Assembly: GCF_009455625.1 (NCBI RefSeq) | Contig: NZ_QPEQ01000001.1 | Location: 868,001-932,000, forward strand | Length of the DNA: 64,000 nt | Reading direction: 5' to 3' | From: Paraburkholderia bonniea | GTDB taxonomy: Bacteria; Pseudomonadota; Gammaproteobacteria; Burkholderiales; Burkholderiaceae | Program-made: the position numbers and the translations under genes | Part shown: positions 26,899-36,006 of the stretch, in pieces | How positions within the stretch are numbered: position 1 is the first letter of the stretch | How the letters are laid out: every line of letters starts with the position of its first letter | The notes under the pieces: generated by a model | Databases searched by the model: none | What the model saw: only the letters and a program-made list of their open reading frames with translations | Told to the model about the DNA's origin: nothing

Positions 26899-28137
26899 AT
26901 GACATTGACTACTCAGGGTAGTGTTGCAAGTGGATCTTCGCAGAAAATTAATGATGTACCGAATACTGGTGGTATTTCAGCTGCCAGTACGAACGAGAGC
27001 CTGCCTCGCCGCCATAGTATGCCAAATTTTCAGGCGAGTAATCCAATCACCACTCCCGAACAGGTGAGTTCGGGTGAACGCAAGGCGGTCGCTGGAAATG
27101 ATCCGGATTTTTCTTTGGCTGACGGTTATAAAGAATTTTTGTTGAAAAAAAATGCTAGTGATGCAGTAAGATTTAAATTTGCGGAGGGTCAAATTTTAAA
27201 CATTCGCGAAAATTTAGGCATTCTGGGTACGCCGGGTAAATTTGATGAACGTATTGATGCGACGATTTCTCTTGAGAAAAACGGCCCGTTGAGTATTGTT
27301 GTCAATACAATGATAGAGCTTAAAGAATTGAAATTTTCAGATAAAAAGAATTTGTATAGCGATGTGGCACGTATTTTTAGAAAACTTTCGGCGGTAAATG
27401 TTAAACAATTTTTTGATAATAATGCGGGTTGCGCATCAGGTTTTGTGAATACCATTATTGAGAATTCATCCAATAGTGGGGCTATGAATTTATCGCGTAT
27501 CGTATTTGATAATCCGCTTGTATTTGGGGATTTTATTAAAATTCCTGAATTTAAAATTAAGCCTTTGGAGGTCAAGTTGGAAATGGCATTTTATTATATC
27601 GAGGATATACGTTCCAGGTTGAACACGGTTTTTCAAATTCTTATAAAGAATTTTAATGAGGTTTGTGATATTCGGAGAGAGATTGGTAAATTAGAAAATG
27701 AGCTTGCCGAGAATGGTGAGTTTATTAAGTCTCTTGAGTATTACATAAAGCCAGGGTATTTTAATAAACCTAAATGTACACCGGATATAACTGGTTTGCA
27801 TGTGGCGACGCTTAGGCTTGGTGATTTAAAGAATAAAAAAGGTGAGTTGATTAAAAATATTAAATTGCAGAAAACTAAACTGAATGCTGCAATTGAAGCG
27901 AAGGAAAAATTGGATTTTGTACATACAGGTGATAAGAAAAAAAGAGTGTATGACATTTTTGATGATTTAAAGAAAAATAACTTTGCAATAGAGTATTCAA
28001 AATTGAAAGTGTGGGTGTTAATTACAATGCACATTTCTCATATGGCTGGCCTGTCATTGATGGAAGACAATTGTAAATTTAGCGAGCCGAGCAAACTTCT
28101 CTCGCTTGTGGGGGGGCTGCCTCAGGCTCAGGGGTAA
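26899..28137 (+). CDS. Coiled-coil effector-like protein (paralogue of the gene at 24822)
   Basis: This 412-residue AT-rich protein has a Ser/Asn/Pro-rich N-terminus with 'LPRRHSMPNF', which fits a PKA (RRxS) or 14-3-3-like (RxxSxP) motif. The shared domain follows: 'VNVKQFFDNN', 'GFVNTIIENSSNSGAM', 'VFGDFIKIPEFKIKPL'. Then come a long coiled coil (about 225-340) and 'KKKRVYDIFDDLKKNN'. Each block aligns by eye with the 575-residue paralogue. A rho-independent terminator follows. Function is unknown; a secreted effector is inferred. Confidence 0.7.
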   Translation: MTLTTQGSVASGSSQKINDVPNTGGISAASTNESLPRRHSMPNFQASNPITTPEQVSSGERKAVAGNDPDFSLADGYKEFLLKKNASDAVRFKFAEGQILNIRENLGILGTPGKFDERIDATISLEKNGPLSIVVNTMIELKELKFSDKKNLYSDVARIFRKLSAVNVKQFFDNNAGCASGFVNTIIENSSNSGAMNLSRIVFDNPLVFGDFIKIPEFKIKPLEVKLEMAFYYIEDIRSRLNTVFQILIKNFNEVCDIRREIGKLENELAENGEFIKSLEYYIKPGYFNKPKCTPDITGLHVATLRLGDLKNKKGELIKNIKLQKTKLNAAIEAKEKLDFVHTGDKKKRVYDIFDDLKKNNFAIEYSKLKVWVLITMHISHMAGLSLMEDNCKFSEPSKLLSLVGGLPQAQG

Positions 28138-28163
28138 GAAGTAAATTAATTCATCAATAACCC

Positions 28164-28205
28164 CCGGCATGGAGCGATAAAACTCCACGCTGGTATTATT
28201 TTTTT
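28164..28205 (+). terminator. Rho-independent terminator after the second paralogue
   Basis: An 11-bp stem (CCGGCATGGAG with CTCCACGCTGG, two G-U pairs) and loop CGATAAAA are followed by TATTATTTTTTT. It lies 26 bases after the stop at 28137. Confidence 0.8.
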
Positions 28206-28752
28206 AATTAAAATGGCCGTTTTATCCTTTGTTGCTTCAGGATGTTATTTTTCTGAGTCGCCAGGATAATACGGCCATTGTTGCGATGTTTCGCTATTAA
28301 TTTGTTTGACAACAGAGTTAGTGCCGTTTGCTTTCGCGGCACGCGAATTTAGGTCGTGTGAGCACCGGATAGCCGATATGCGGGAAGGGTGTCTCGTCGT
28401 GTTTGGTATCGCGCTTGTGTGCCAGATTGGAGAGGGCGTGCGTGGGCATTCGATAGCCGTATATCCGATAGGTAGCAAATGTGAGGGCTGGCGGATCGGA
28501 CCGGAGCGTCCACGCATTACGCGAAAGAGGATTTCAGTTGAGGCGACGCGATGATCAAGGAATGCAGCGAGCACATGCTTAAAGATAACTTGAGGCAATG
28601 GAGCTCTTCTGGCGCAAGCCATTACATGGCAGAGGCTTTCGAGTACTCACGTGCTGCTCTGGGCATTAGCCTGCTGAATCGAGCGTATTGAGCGGACGGG
28701 AAACGCTGGGCGGACGCTCTCTGAGCGTCGATTTTCAGAGCTTCAGCGCAAA
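28206..28752. other. Spacer between effector island and tRNA-Lys
   Basis: Short frames are open on both strands (28306-28554 +, 28245-28622 -) but neither has a ribosome site or a recognisable product. No integrase gene and no obvious copy of the tRNA 3' end were seen. Confidence 0.4.
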
Positions 28753-28788
28753 TAAAAAGGGCTTACATGCACAAGCATGTAAGCCCTT
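28753..28788 (-). terminator. Rho-independent terminator of tRNA-Lys
   Basis: Perfect 14-bp arms (AAGGGCTTACATGC and its complement, 28757-28788) surround ACAA. Read on the minus strand the stem is followed by TTTTTATTT. It sits 9 bases past the tRNA 3' end. Confidence 0.9.
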
Positions 28789-28796
28789 CGTATCTT

Positions 28797-28872
28797 TGGT
28801 AGGCCGTACGGGATTCGAACCTGTGACCAACGGATTAAAAGTCCGCTGCTCTACCAGCTGAGCTAACGACCC
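28797..28872 (-). tRNA. tRNA-Lys (UUU)
   Basis: The 76-nt cloverleaf reads GGGTCGTTAGCTCAGCTGG at its 5' end. The anticodon loop CTTTTAA gives anticodon UUU, the T arm GGTTCGAATCC is standard, and the 3' CCA is encoded (28797-28799). The acceptor stem pairs 7 of 7 with two G-U pairs. Confidence 0.97.
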
Positions 28873-29040
28873 AAAAGAGAAACGAAATTATAGCGATATG
28901 CTCGCTGATCTGTCAACTCATTCCACCCAGTTAATCGCAAAAATCTTCACTCGCAATGCTCCTTACGGATGGAGAGGCGAGGACATCAGCACCACGACGA
29001 TGCATGCGACCAGCCCTTTGCTCCTCAGGCCCGCCCGCTG

Positions 29041-29793
29041 CTACTTGATCTGCGACAGCTTGTCCTGTGCCGCCTGAGCCACTTCGGAGCTGCCGTACTG
29101 TGCGATTAGCTGTTCCAGCGTTTTCTTTGCCGCAGCTTTTTGCCCTTGCTCAAGCTGGTTGTTGGCAATCGCCAGCAAGGCTTCTGGTGCACGAGGATGC
29201 TGCGGGTAGTTTTTCACCACGCTTTGCCACATCGCCGTCGAGCCCTTGTAGTCGCGTAGCGCATACAGCGCGTTGCCAAGCCAGTATTGCGCGGTGGGCT
29301 GGTAGGGGCTTTGAGGATACTTCGAGATAAAGCTGCGGAACGATGCTGCTGCGTTTTTGAACTCGCCATTGCGGAACTGTTGCGAAGCCGCATTAAACGT
29401 TTCCGTTTCACCTGGCTGCACGGTGCCTTGCACCCCATCCACGGTTTGCTGTTGCGGCTCGAACTTCTTCAGCCGGCCATCGAGGTCGGCGTAGTAGTCC
29501 TTTTGCTGCTTTTGCAATGTGGTGAGCTGGTTGGCCAGATCCTCGTTTTGTCCGCGCAACGTCGCAACCTGCTGGTTCAACTGGTCAAGACGGTTGGACT
29601 GATCGAGGATCGTGCGCTGGGCTGCGGCCAGTTGGCTGGACAGACTGTCTGTCCTGGCGCGCAGATCAAGCACGGCCTGGCGGGCCTGGTCGTCGTCGAA
29701 CAGGCCCGCATGAGCTGGCGTGCCCAGCATCAGGGTTGCGCTGGCGGTGCAAGTTGCTGCGGTAATCCGCAGCCAGGAGAAACGGTACGTCAT
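29041..29793 (-). CDS. cpoB: Cell division coordinator CpoB (YbgF)
   Basis: I chose ATG 29793 (250 residues); an in-frame GTG at 29805 is the alternative. A signal peptide ends at 'PAHA'. An N-terminal coiled coil ('LRARTDSLSSQLAAAQRT') mediates trimerisation. The C-terminal TPR-like repeats run from 'AASFRSFISKYPQSPYQ' to the end. CpoB is periplasmic and links PBP1B activity to the Tol-Pal machine at the septum. It is the last gene of the tol-pal operon, just after pal. Confidence 0.92.
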   Translation of the reverse strand: MTYRFSWLRITAATCTASATLMLGTPAHAGLFDDDQARQAVLDLRARTDSLSSQLAAAQRTILDQSNRLDQLNQQVATLRGQNEDLANQLTTLQKQQKDYYADLDGRLKKFEPQQQTVDGVQGTVQPGETETFNAASQQFRNGEFKNAAASFRSFISKYPQSPYQPTAQYWLGNALYALRDYKGSTAMWQSVVKNYPQHPRAPEALLAIANNQLEQGQKAAAKKTLEQLIAQYGSSEVAQAAQDKLSQIK

Positions 29794-29814
29794 ACGGCTT
29801 GCCACCTGTGCGGG

Positions 29815-30324
29815 TTACTGTTGATAAACGAGATCTGAACGGCGGTTTTGTGCCCATGACGCTTCGTCATGACCGGTTGCCATTGGCTTTTCTTTACCCA
29901 GGCTCACCGCTTCCATTTGCGAGTCGGCTACGCCGAGCAGTGCCATGGAGCGGCGCACGGCTTCAGCCCGTTTCTGCCCAAGCGCGAGGTTGTACTCGCT
30001 GGTGCCGCGTTCGTCGGTATTGCCCTGGATCAGCACGCGGCGGTCCGGATGGCTTTTCAGATACTGCGCATGCTGTTGCAGCAGCGGCTGATAGCTGTCC
30101 TCAACCGAGTAGCTGTCGAAGTCGAAATAAATGCTGCGTTTGGCCAGCGGGCTGTTTGGATCGTTCAGCGGGTCAATCGTGACCTGGGTGACCGCGTTCG
30201 GGTTCGGCTGGGTGCTGACTGCGCCACCTTTATTGGCGTTGTCGTCGAGTTTCACTCCTGAATGGCAGGCGGCCAATGCACTAACGGTCAGTACGGATAA
30301 TGCGATGCGTAGTTTGGACATCAT
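29815..30324 (-). CDS. pal: Peptidoglycan-associated lipoprotein Pal
   Basis: The protein has 169 residues; ATGATG at 30324 follows AAGGAGAG. The lipobox 'VSALAAC' marks the lipidated Cys. The OmpA-like domain carries 'IQGNTDERGTSEYNLALGQ', which binds peptidoglycan, and 'RAEAVRRSMALLGV'. Pal anchors the outer membrane to the wall and binds TolB. It lies between tolB and cpoB. Confidence 0.97.
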   Translation of the reverse strand: MMSKLRIALSVLTVSALAACHSGVKLDDNANKGGAVSTQPNPNAVTQVTIDPLNDPNSPLAKRSIYFDFDSYSVEDSYQPLLQQHAQYLKSHPDRRVLIQGNTDERGTSEYNLALGQKRAEAVRRSMALLGVADSQMEAVSLGKEKPMATGHDEASWAQNRRSDLVYQQ

Positions 30325-30340
30325 TTTTACTCTCCTTGTG

Positions 30341-31633
30341 TTATTGCCTAAACGGACCCCATGACGGCTCACGAACACTGCCGCCCGGAACGGACAGGAC
30401 CTGCCGGGTGCGACCGTCGGTCGACACTGCCGCTAACACGCCACGGCCGTTCACCTGTGTGGCGTAAAGAAGGTACTGACCATTCGCCGCGTAGCTGGGC
30501 GATTCGTCGTGTGTGGTGTCGGTCAGGCCTGTCGCTGTGCCGGACTGAAGGTCTTGTACGTAAAGCCGGAAGCCGCCGCCGCTGCGCGAGATATAGGCGA
30601 GCTGCTTGCCGTCAGGGCTCACGCGCGGGCTGGTGTTGTAGGCGCCATTGAAGGTCACGCGCTGGGCTGCGCCCGCGCTTTCGCCTTGTGCGGACATGCG
30701 GTAGATCTGCGGTGCGCCGCCACGGTCGCTCGTGAAGTAGATCGACTGGCCATCCGGTGAGAACGCGGGCTCGGTATCAATCGAGCTGCTTTGGGTCAGG
30801 CGGCGCAGGCCGCTGCCGTCAACATTGACCGCGAAAATCTGGGTATTGCCGGTGCGGGAGAGCGCGACGGCCAGGGTGCGGCCATCTGGCGACCACGCAG
30901 GCGCGCTGTTATTGCCCTTCTGGTTGGACACCACGATGCGGCGGCCAGTGGGCAGGTCGTGAATATAGACAACCGGTTTTTTCTTTTCGAACGAGACATA
31001 CGCGACCTTGGTGCCGTCTGGCGACCACGCGGGCGAAATGATCGGTTCGGGGCTGGAGAGCGCGATGCGGGCGTCTTGCCCGTCTGAATCGGAAATCTGC
31101 AACTGGTAACGGTTACCTGCTTTGACGATGTAGGACAGGCGGGTGTTGAACACGCCGCGCACGCCCATCAGTTGCTGGTAGATGTAATCGGAAACGCGGT
31201 GCGCGTTGGCGCGCAATTCAGTGGCGGGGCCTGCTAGTGCCAGGCCACCCAGGCTTTGCTGCTTCACGGTGTCATACAGCTTGAAGCGGATTTCGTACTG
31301 GCCATTTGCCAGCCGGTTCACGCTGCCCGACACGAAAGCATTGGCCCCTTTGGCTTTCCAGCTGCCCAGGTCAACCGCATCACCTTCGGCGACCGGTGTG
31401 GTGCCAGCGTCGATATTGGTGAATTTGCCGCTGCGCTGCAGATCCTGGCGCACGATTGCGCTGACCTGCTGAGGGGCCGCGGCTTCATTGGCGAAGGTCG
31501 CCACCGCGATGGGAAACTGGGTTGAGCCAACGCCAGTCACAAGGACGTTGAGTTGCGCGTTGGCGGCACTGCCCGCTGCTATCAGGCAGGACGCCAGAAG
31601 TGTTTGCAGGCCTAGTCTAATCATCAAGCTCAT
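30341..31633 (-). CDS. tolB: Tol-Pal system protein TolB
   Basis: From ATG 31633 (GGGGGA upstream) the protein is 430 residues, the family length. The Sec signal ends at 'GSAANAQ'. The N-terminal alpha/beta domain precedes six beta-propeller blades with repeated 'SPDG' or 'SPDGT' turns. Periplasmic TolB binds Pal and the TolA C-terminus and recycles Pal to the septum. It sits between tolA and pal. Confidence 0.97.
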   Translation of the reverse strand: MSLMIRLGLQTLLASCLIAAGSAANAQLNVLVTGVGSTQFPIAVATFANEAAAPQQVSAIVRQDLQRSGKFTNIDAGTTPVAEGDAVDLGSWKAKGANAFVSGSVNRLANGQYEIRFKLYDTVKQQSLGGLALAGPATELRANAHRVSDYIYQQLMGVRGVFNTRLSYIVKAGNRYQLQISDSDGQDARIALSSPEPIISPAWSPDGTKVAYVSFEKKKPVVYIHDLPTGRRIVVSNQKGNNSAPAWSPDGRTLAVALSRTGNTQIFAVNVDGSGLRRLTQSSSIDTEPAFSPDGQSIYFTSDRGGAPQIYRMSAQGESAGAAQRVTFNGAYNTSPRVSPDGKQLAYISRSGGGFRLYVQDLQSGTATGLTDTTHDESPSYAANGQYLLYATQVNGRGVLAAVSTDGRTRQVLSVPGGSVREPSWGPFRQ

Positions 31634-31750
31634 GCTGTGTGAATCCCCCAAAACAGTTGTTTCAACACGCTACGCCAGCAGACAGAGACAGACTAGGAAA
31701 TGGCTGATTCGTTCCCGGGTGCTGCTGCCGGGGTGCCACTGGGTCTGCCA

Positions 31751-32758
31751 CTATCCTGCTGGACGTAATGTGATCGTAAAGCTGGCAGGTGCCTTGCCAT
31801 TGGTATCGAGTGGCATCGGATCTGAGCGCTGCACCGCCCGTAATGCAGCGTCGTCCCACTGGGCGTTGCCGCTGCTACGAGTGATGGTTGCGCTCAGCAA
31901 GGTGCCGGTGGGTGAGCAGCGTACCGCAACGACGGTTTCGAGGCTTTGAGTGTCACCTGCCCACACGATGTTCGGCCGCACGCGCCGCTGAACTTTCTCG
32001 GCATAGCCAGCAGAAGCAGCATTACCGCCTGCGCCGCTGCCATTGCCGCTTTTTGCCAGGCCGTTGCCGGTTGAGCCTTCGCCGCCCGCCATTCCGCGTA
32101 ACTGCGCGAGCCGCGCGCGCCGTGCTTCATCCAGTTTCTTCGCTTGGGCATCGGCCTGAGCCTTGGCTTTGGCGGCCTTCTGGGCCTCGGCTTTTTTCTG
32201 TGCGTCGGCGGCCTGGGCCTGTTGCTGCTCGGCCTGCTTTTGCTCTTTTTCTTTCTGCTGTTCTTTTTGCTGCTGTTGTTGCTTTTGTTGCTCCGCTAGC
32301 TGCTGCTTCTGTTTTTCTGCCAGTTGCTTTTGTTTGGCCGCTGCGGCTTTTTGTGCGGCTTGATCGGCGGCGAGTTGCTGCTGGCGTTTGGCTTCAGCTT
32401 CCTGCTGAGCTTGCAGCAACTGCTGTTGGCGCAACTGTTCGGCAAGCTGTGCCTGGCGCGCGGCTTCGCGTTGTTGACGTTTTTTCTGCTGAAGCGCGAT
32501 CTCTGCGTCTTCGTCGGGCAGCACCGGTGCAGGGGCGACCGGTGCCGGAGGCGGCGGGACCGGGCGCGGCGTGGGGGTGTCCGGGATCTCGCTCCATAGC
32601 TCTGCTTCAGCGCCCGCAGGCGTGCTGTTTTGCCACTGGATGCCGTGATACAGGAAAAATCCGAGCAGCACGTGCATGGCCAGCGCGAAGACGAATGCGC
32701 GCCCTGTGCCGCGTTCACGCGGTGGCTGGAGCGGAAGGTCGGTATTCCTGCGGTTCAT
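31751..32758 (-). CDS. tolA: Cell envelope integrity protein TolA
   Basis: The protein has 335 residues with a single N-terminal membrane anchor ('FALAMHVLLGFFLYHG'). A Pro-rich stretch precedes a long Ala/Lys/Gln/Glu coiled coil (about 80-220). The C-terminal domain contains 'RRVRPNIVWAGDT'. TolA spans the periplasm and couples the TolQR motor to TolB/Pal. Its ATG overlaps the tolR stop. Confidence 0.95.
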   Translation of the reverse strand: MNRRNTDLPLQPPRERGTGRAFVFALAMHVLLGFFLYHGIQWQNSTPAGAEAELWSEIPDTPTPRPVPPPPAPVAPAPVLPDEDAEIALQQKKRQQREAARQAQLAEQLRQQQLLQAQQEAEAKRQQQLAADQAAQKAAAAKQKQLAEKQKQQLAEQQKQQQQQKEQQKEKEQKQAEQQQAQAADAQKKAEAQKAAKAKAQADAQAKKLDEARRARLAQLRGMAGGEGSTGNGLAKSGNGSGAGGNAASAGYAEKVQRRVRPNIVWAGDTQSLETVVAVRCSPTGTLLSATITRSSGNAQWDDAALRAVQRSDPMPLDTNGKAPASFTITLRPAG

Positions 32759-33195
32759 TGTGATTTGACGAGGAGCCCAACGCGTTTCACGCCACGTGCT
32801 TTCAGCTCGGACATGACATTCATCACGGCTTCGTATTTCACGGTTTTGTCGGCGGCGATCACCATGGGCTGATCGGGATGCGTTTGCTGGCGATCCGTCA
32901 CGAAGCTATTTAGATCTGCCCTGGTCATATCTTCCTGTTGCGTCGCACCAGCGTCATCTTTGTATTTGATGCTCATGTTGCCGTCCGCGCGGATATTCAC
33001 TACGACGGGGGGCATCTGCTGCTGTGGCGCAGCTCCGCCGACGGTTGGCAGGTTGACGATAGTTGGCGCGACCAGCGGGGCCGTCACCATGAAAATCACC
33101 AGCAAGACGAGCATCACGTCGATGTACGGCACGACGTTGATGTCGGACATCGCGCGGCGTGTCGTACGGCTGCTGCGCATGGAAGAACCAGCCAT
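32755..33195 (-). CDS. tolR: Tol-Pal motor subunit TolR
   Basis: ATG 33195 follows AAGGAG, giving 146 residues. One membrane helix carries the proton-channel Asp in 'VVPYIDVMLVLLVIFM'. The periplasmic ExbD/TolR domain follows. TolR forms the proton-driven motor with TolQ. It lies 10 bases after tolQ and overlaps tolA. Confidence 0.96.
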   Translation of the reverse strand: MAGSSMRSSRTTRRAMSDINVVPYIDVMLVLLVIFMVTAPLVAPTIVNLPTVGGAAPQQQMPPVVVNIRADGNMSIKYKDDAGATQQEDMTRADLNSFVTDRQQTHPDQPMVIAADKTVKYEAVMNVMSELKARGVKRVGLLVKSQ

Positions 33196-33205
33196 CGTGG
33201 GCTCC

Positions 33206-33883
33206 TTATTGCGCCTGGCGCTGCAAGATGTTCGAGAACTCTTCGATGAAGGTTTCGAAGCGAATGGCAAGACGGTCGATATCGTGCGCGTAGCGGTTAT
33301 ACGCGACCACTGCGGGGATCGCCGCGAACAGGCCGATGGCCGTCGCCGTCAGGGCCTCGGCAATGCCGGGCGCGACGTTGGCGAGGGTGGCCTGCTGCAC
33401 GTTGGCGAGGCCGCGAAACGCGTTCATGATCCCCCAGACCGTGCCAAACAAGCCGATATACGGACTGACCGAACCCACCGAAGCGAGAAACGAGAGATTG
33501 GCTTCCAGCGCATCCATTTCGCGCTGGAAGGCCGCGCGCATCGCGCGGCGCGCGCCATCCAGAATCGCGCCTGGATCATTCAGGCGCTTTTCTTTGCCCT
33601 TCAGGAATTCACGCATGCCGGATTCGAAGATCCGTTCCAGTGCGCCAATAGTGTGGCGATTGTGGGCTGCGCTCTGATACAGCGCCTGGAGATCGCCGCC
33701 TGACCAGAAATCGCGCTCGAAGCGCTCGGTTTGCGCCCGGGCGCGGCGGATCGCAAACCATTTGCGGAAGATGAAGGTCCACGACAGCAGCGACAGTAGC
33801 AACAGCAGCGCCATCACCGCCTGGGCCAGCAGGCTCGCATTGAGGACAAGGGAGATGATCGACAGATCTTGGGTAGGGTTCAT
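33206..33883 (-). CDS. tolQ: Tol-Pal motor subunit TolQ
   Basis: The 225-residue protein has three membrane helices: 'LLAQAVMALLLLLSLLSW' near the N-terminus and a conserved pair ending in 'ATAIGLFAAIPAVVAYNRY'. The MotA/TolQ/ExbB signature is clear. TolQ is the stator of the Tol motor. Its start is ATG 33883. Confidence 0.97.
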   Translation of the reverse strand: MNPTQDLSIISLVLNASLLAQAVMALLLLLSLLSWTFIFRKWFAIRRARAQTERFERDFWSGGDLQALYQSAAHNRHTIGALERIFESGMREFLKGKEKRLNDPGAILDGARRAMRAAFQREMDALEANLSFLASVGSVSPYIGLFGTVWGIMNAFRGLANVQQATLANVAPGIAEALTATAIGLFAAIPAVVAYNRYAHDIDRLAIRFETFIEEFSNILQRQAQ

Positions 33884-34076
33884 AGAGTTTCGCTATAACG
33901 TCCCGGAAAGGCGTATCCGGCTGGGAGAGGGACGGTTGAGTGGCAAAAAAACGGAAAGCCCCGCTGGGCTGCTGGCCGAACCATGCTGGGTTGCACGTGG
34001 ATTGCGTGAATCAAGTGGTGCCTGGTGTTTGGTGCCTGGTGCTGGTGGAGAGCGGCGCATGAAAAGCAGACAAGGT

Positions 34077-34568
34077 TCAGGCGCTTGACTCTGCGGTACG
34101 GTGGCTGGGTGGTCCGCGCCGTAATGCTTCAAGGACTGGCGGCGGAATCGCGGTGGGGCGTAACGCACTGCGCCCAACGCAGCCAACCCGGATCGTGCCG
34201 GTTGTCAGCAGTGCTCCATCACGCCACGCTTCCTGGATGAAATCGATCGAAGCGCGCCCGATCCGGGCAATCTGGCTCACGATAGTGAGCATGTCGTCAA
34301 GCCGGGCGGGGGCGCGATAGTCGAGCGCTGCGCGGGACACCACGAACTGCGCGTCACCTTTGCTGGCCAGCTTGTGCTGGTTGATGCCACAGGCACGCAG
34401 CCATTCGGTGCGGGCCCGCTCGAAAAACTTCAGATAGTTCGCATAAAACACGATGCCGCCCGCATCGGTGTCTTCGTAATACACCCGGACGGACCAGTTG
34501 AAATGGAGTTCGACGGCAGACGGGGATTGACTCTGGCTCTGGCTGGTAGGCGGATTCATGCGGCGCAT
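34077..34568 (-). CDS. ybgC: Tol-Pal-associated acyl-CoA thioesterase YbgC
   Basis: The 163-residue hotdog-fold protein has 'YYEDTDAGGIVFYANYLKFF', the active-site region with the conserved Asp. ATG 34568 or 34559 could be the start. It probably hydrolyses short acyl-CoA or acyl-ACP species in the cytoplasm near the membrane. It is the first gene of the tol-pal cluster, 193 bases upstream of tolQ. Confidence 0.93.
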   Translation of the reverse strand: MRRMNPPTSQSQSQSPSAVELHFNWSVRVYYEDTDAGGIVFYANYLKFFERARTEWLRACGINQHKLASKGDAQFVVSRAALDYRAPARLDDMLTIVSQIARIGRASIDFIQEAWRDGALLTTGTIRVGCVGRSALRPTAIPPPVLEALRRGPPSHRTAESSA

Positions 34569-34631
34569 TTTACTGGAAGCTGTTTCGCTGGCGTGATTTG
34601 ATTTGGCGTGCCATGTGTGCCCCCAGCGCGC

Positions 34632-35378
34632 TTAGCCGCGATGAATTGACAGGCTAGCGAACGATTGCGCGACCGGCATAAGTTCGATGGTGTTGATATT
34701 CACATGCGCTGGCCGCGTGGCGATCCAGTAGATCGAGTCGGCGATGTCTTCGGCGGAGAGCGCCTGGACGTTCTGGTAAACGTTGGCGGCTTTGCTGTCG
34801 TCGCCATGAAAGCGGATATTCGAAAACTCAGTGCCGCCGCATAGCCCGGGTTCGATGTTGGTGACACGTATGGCGGTGCCGGTGAGGTCTGCCCGCAGGT
34901 TCAGGCTGAACTGCTGGACAAAGGCTTTGGTCGCGCCATATACGTTGCCGCCAGGGTACGGCCAGTTGCCAGCCGTCGAGCCGATATTGAACACGTGACC
35001 ACGATTGCGTTCGAGCATCCCGGGCAGCAACGCCCGCGTGACTTGCACGAGGCCGGTGCAGTTGGTGTCGATCATGGTTTGCCAGTCGTCGAGTGCAGCG
35101 CGTTGTGCGAGTTCTTGCCCGAGCGCCAGCCCTGCGTTGTTGACCAGCACGTCGATGGCAGCAAACCTGGCGGGCAGTGTGGCGGGGATGGCCGCGACGG
35201 CAGCGCGGTCGCGCACGTCAAGTGCGTATGGCAGTAATGCTTCGCCAAGCTCATCCGCGAGTGCTTGCAGGCGTTCGATGCGGCGTGCGGCGGCGATCAC
35301 CTGATGGCCACCTTTAACAAAAGCGCGGGCGATTGCTGCGCCAAACCCTGATGACGCTCCGGTGACAAATACGATCAT
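34632..35378 (-). CDS. ydfG: NADP-dependent 3-hydroxy acid dehydrogenase YdfG
   Basis: From ATG 35378 (ACGGAG upstream) the protein is 248 residues. It has the SDR motif 'TGASSGFG', 'NNAGLALG', catalytic Ser in 'NIGSTAGNWPYPGGNVYGAT' and Tyr/Lys in 'YGATK'. 'EPGLCGGTEFSNIRF' and the C-terminal 'HVNINTIELMPV' match the YdfG (serine/3-hydroxypropionate dehydrogenase) branch. It is monocistronic or read with ybgC's opposite-side spacer; no regulator is seen. Confidence 0.9.
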   Translation of the reverse strand: MIVFVTGASSGFGAAIARAFVKGGHQVIAAARRIERLQALADELGEALLPYALDVRDRAAVAAIPATLPARFAAIDVLVNNAGLALGQELAQRAALDDWQTMIDTNCTGLVQVTRALLPGMLERNRGHVFNIGSTAGNWPYPGGNVYGATKAFVQQFSLNLRADLTGTAIRVTNIEPGLCGGTEFSNIRFHGDDSKAANVYQNVQALSAEDIADSIYWIATRPAHVNINTIELMPVAQSFASLSIHRG

Positions 35379-36006
35379 GACGGCTCCGTGAGCGGTAACA
35401 AGAACAAGAAAAAGAAAGAGCCAAAGACTACTTGTAAATGCCGTGGTGCAGCAAGAGGCGCGGCAGGTGCTGGCCTGTCTCTGCTGCGCGGGTGTTCCGT
35501 CATGGCAGCGGGCGCTGCGGCCAGGTGCCGGAAAGACGCTTGGCAAAGACATGGCGTTGATTGCTGGGCAGGGGACGGGCAGGGCCTTATGGAGCGCTTG
35601 GCCGGGCGGTTGACAGAGCAGTTGAGGAGGCATTTCACGTGAGGAATCTGGGTGCTTTCGGGCCTGGTTGCCTATTCAGAAGGCTTCCAATAAACTAGCG
35701 CGCTTAACCCGTGCGTAACTGGCGATAAAGCCCTTTAGGGCCAAGGTGGAGCACCCCACCGTGAAGCGCAGGGGGTTGTTTTTTGCCGTTCGCCTGGGCA
35801 GCCGGAATCCGTGGGCCATATGCGCTGCTGGCGGCTGTCCTGTCTTGTGAGCGGCTTTCTCTTTCTGCCTGAATCCGCTCCGTCAAGGTTAGTCCCGTCC
35901 CCAGCCGCCGCGCGTGCCAGTTGTGCATGTGGTTCGTGTGGCCTGCGCATGTGAGCGGCGGTTCGCGCATGATCCGGTCAACCTGAACATCCATAACGGA
36001 ACTTTT
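35379..36006. other. Spacer upstream of glyA
   Basis: This 628-bp divergent gap holds the ydfG and glyA promoters. I see no convincing gene and no glycine-riboswitch-like fold by eye. A small hairpin GCCCT/AGGGC lies near 35730. Confidence 0.4.

Noticed and set aside
20000..26900. hrpII-box-like TTCG-N16-TTCG promoters before the effector-like genes
   Set aside because: I looked upstream of the main AT-rich genes and found no pair with the right spacing.
28245..28622. A 125-codon minus-strand frame and an opposing 82-codon + frame
   Set aside because: Neither has a ribosome site, a conserved motif or a compositional preference that decides between them.
28797..28872. att direct repeat of the tRNA-Lys 3' end bounding the island
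   Set aside because: No matching copy was seen by eye near 18.3 kb or inside the island, and there is no integrase gene.
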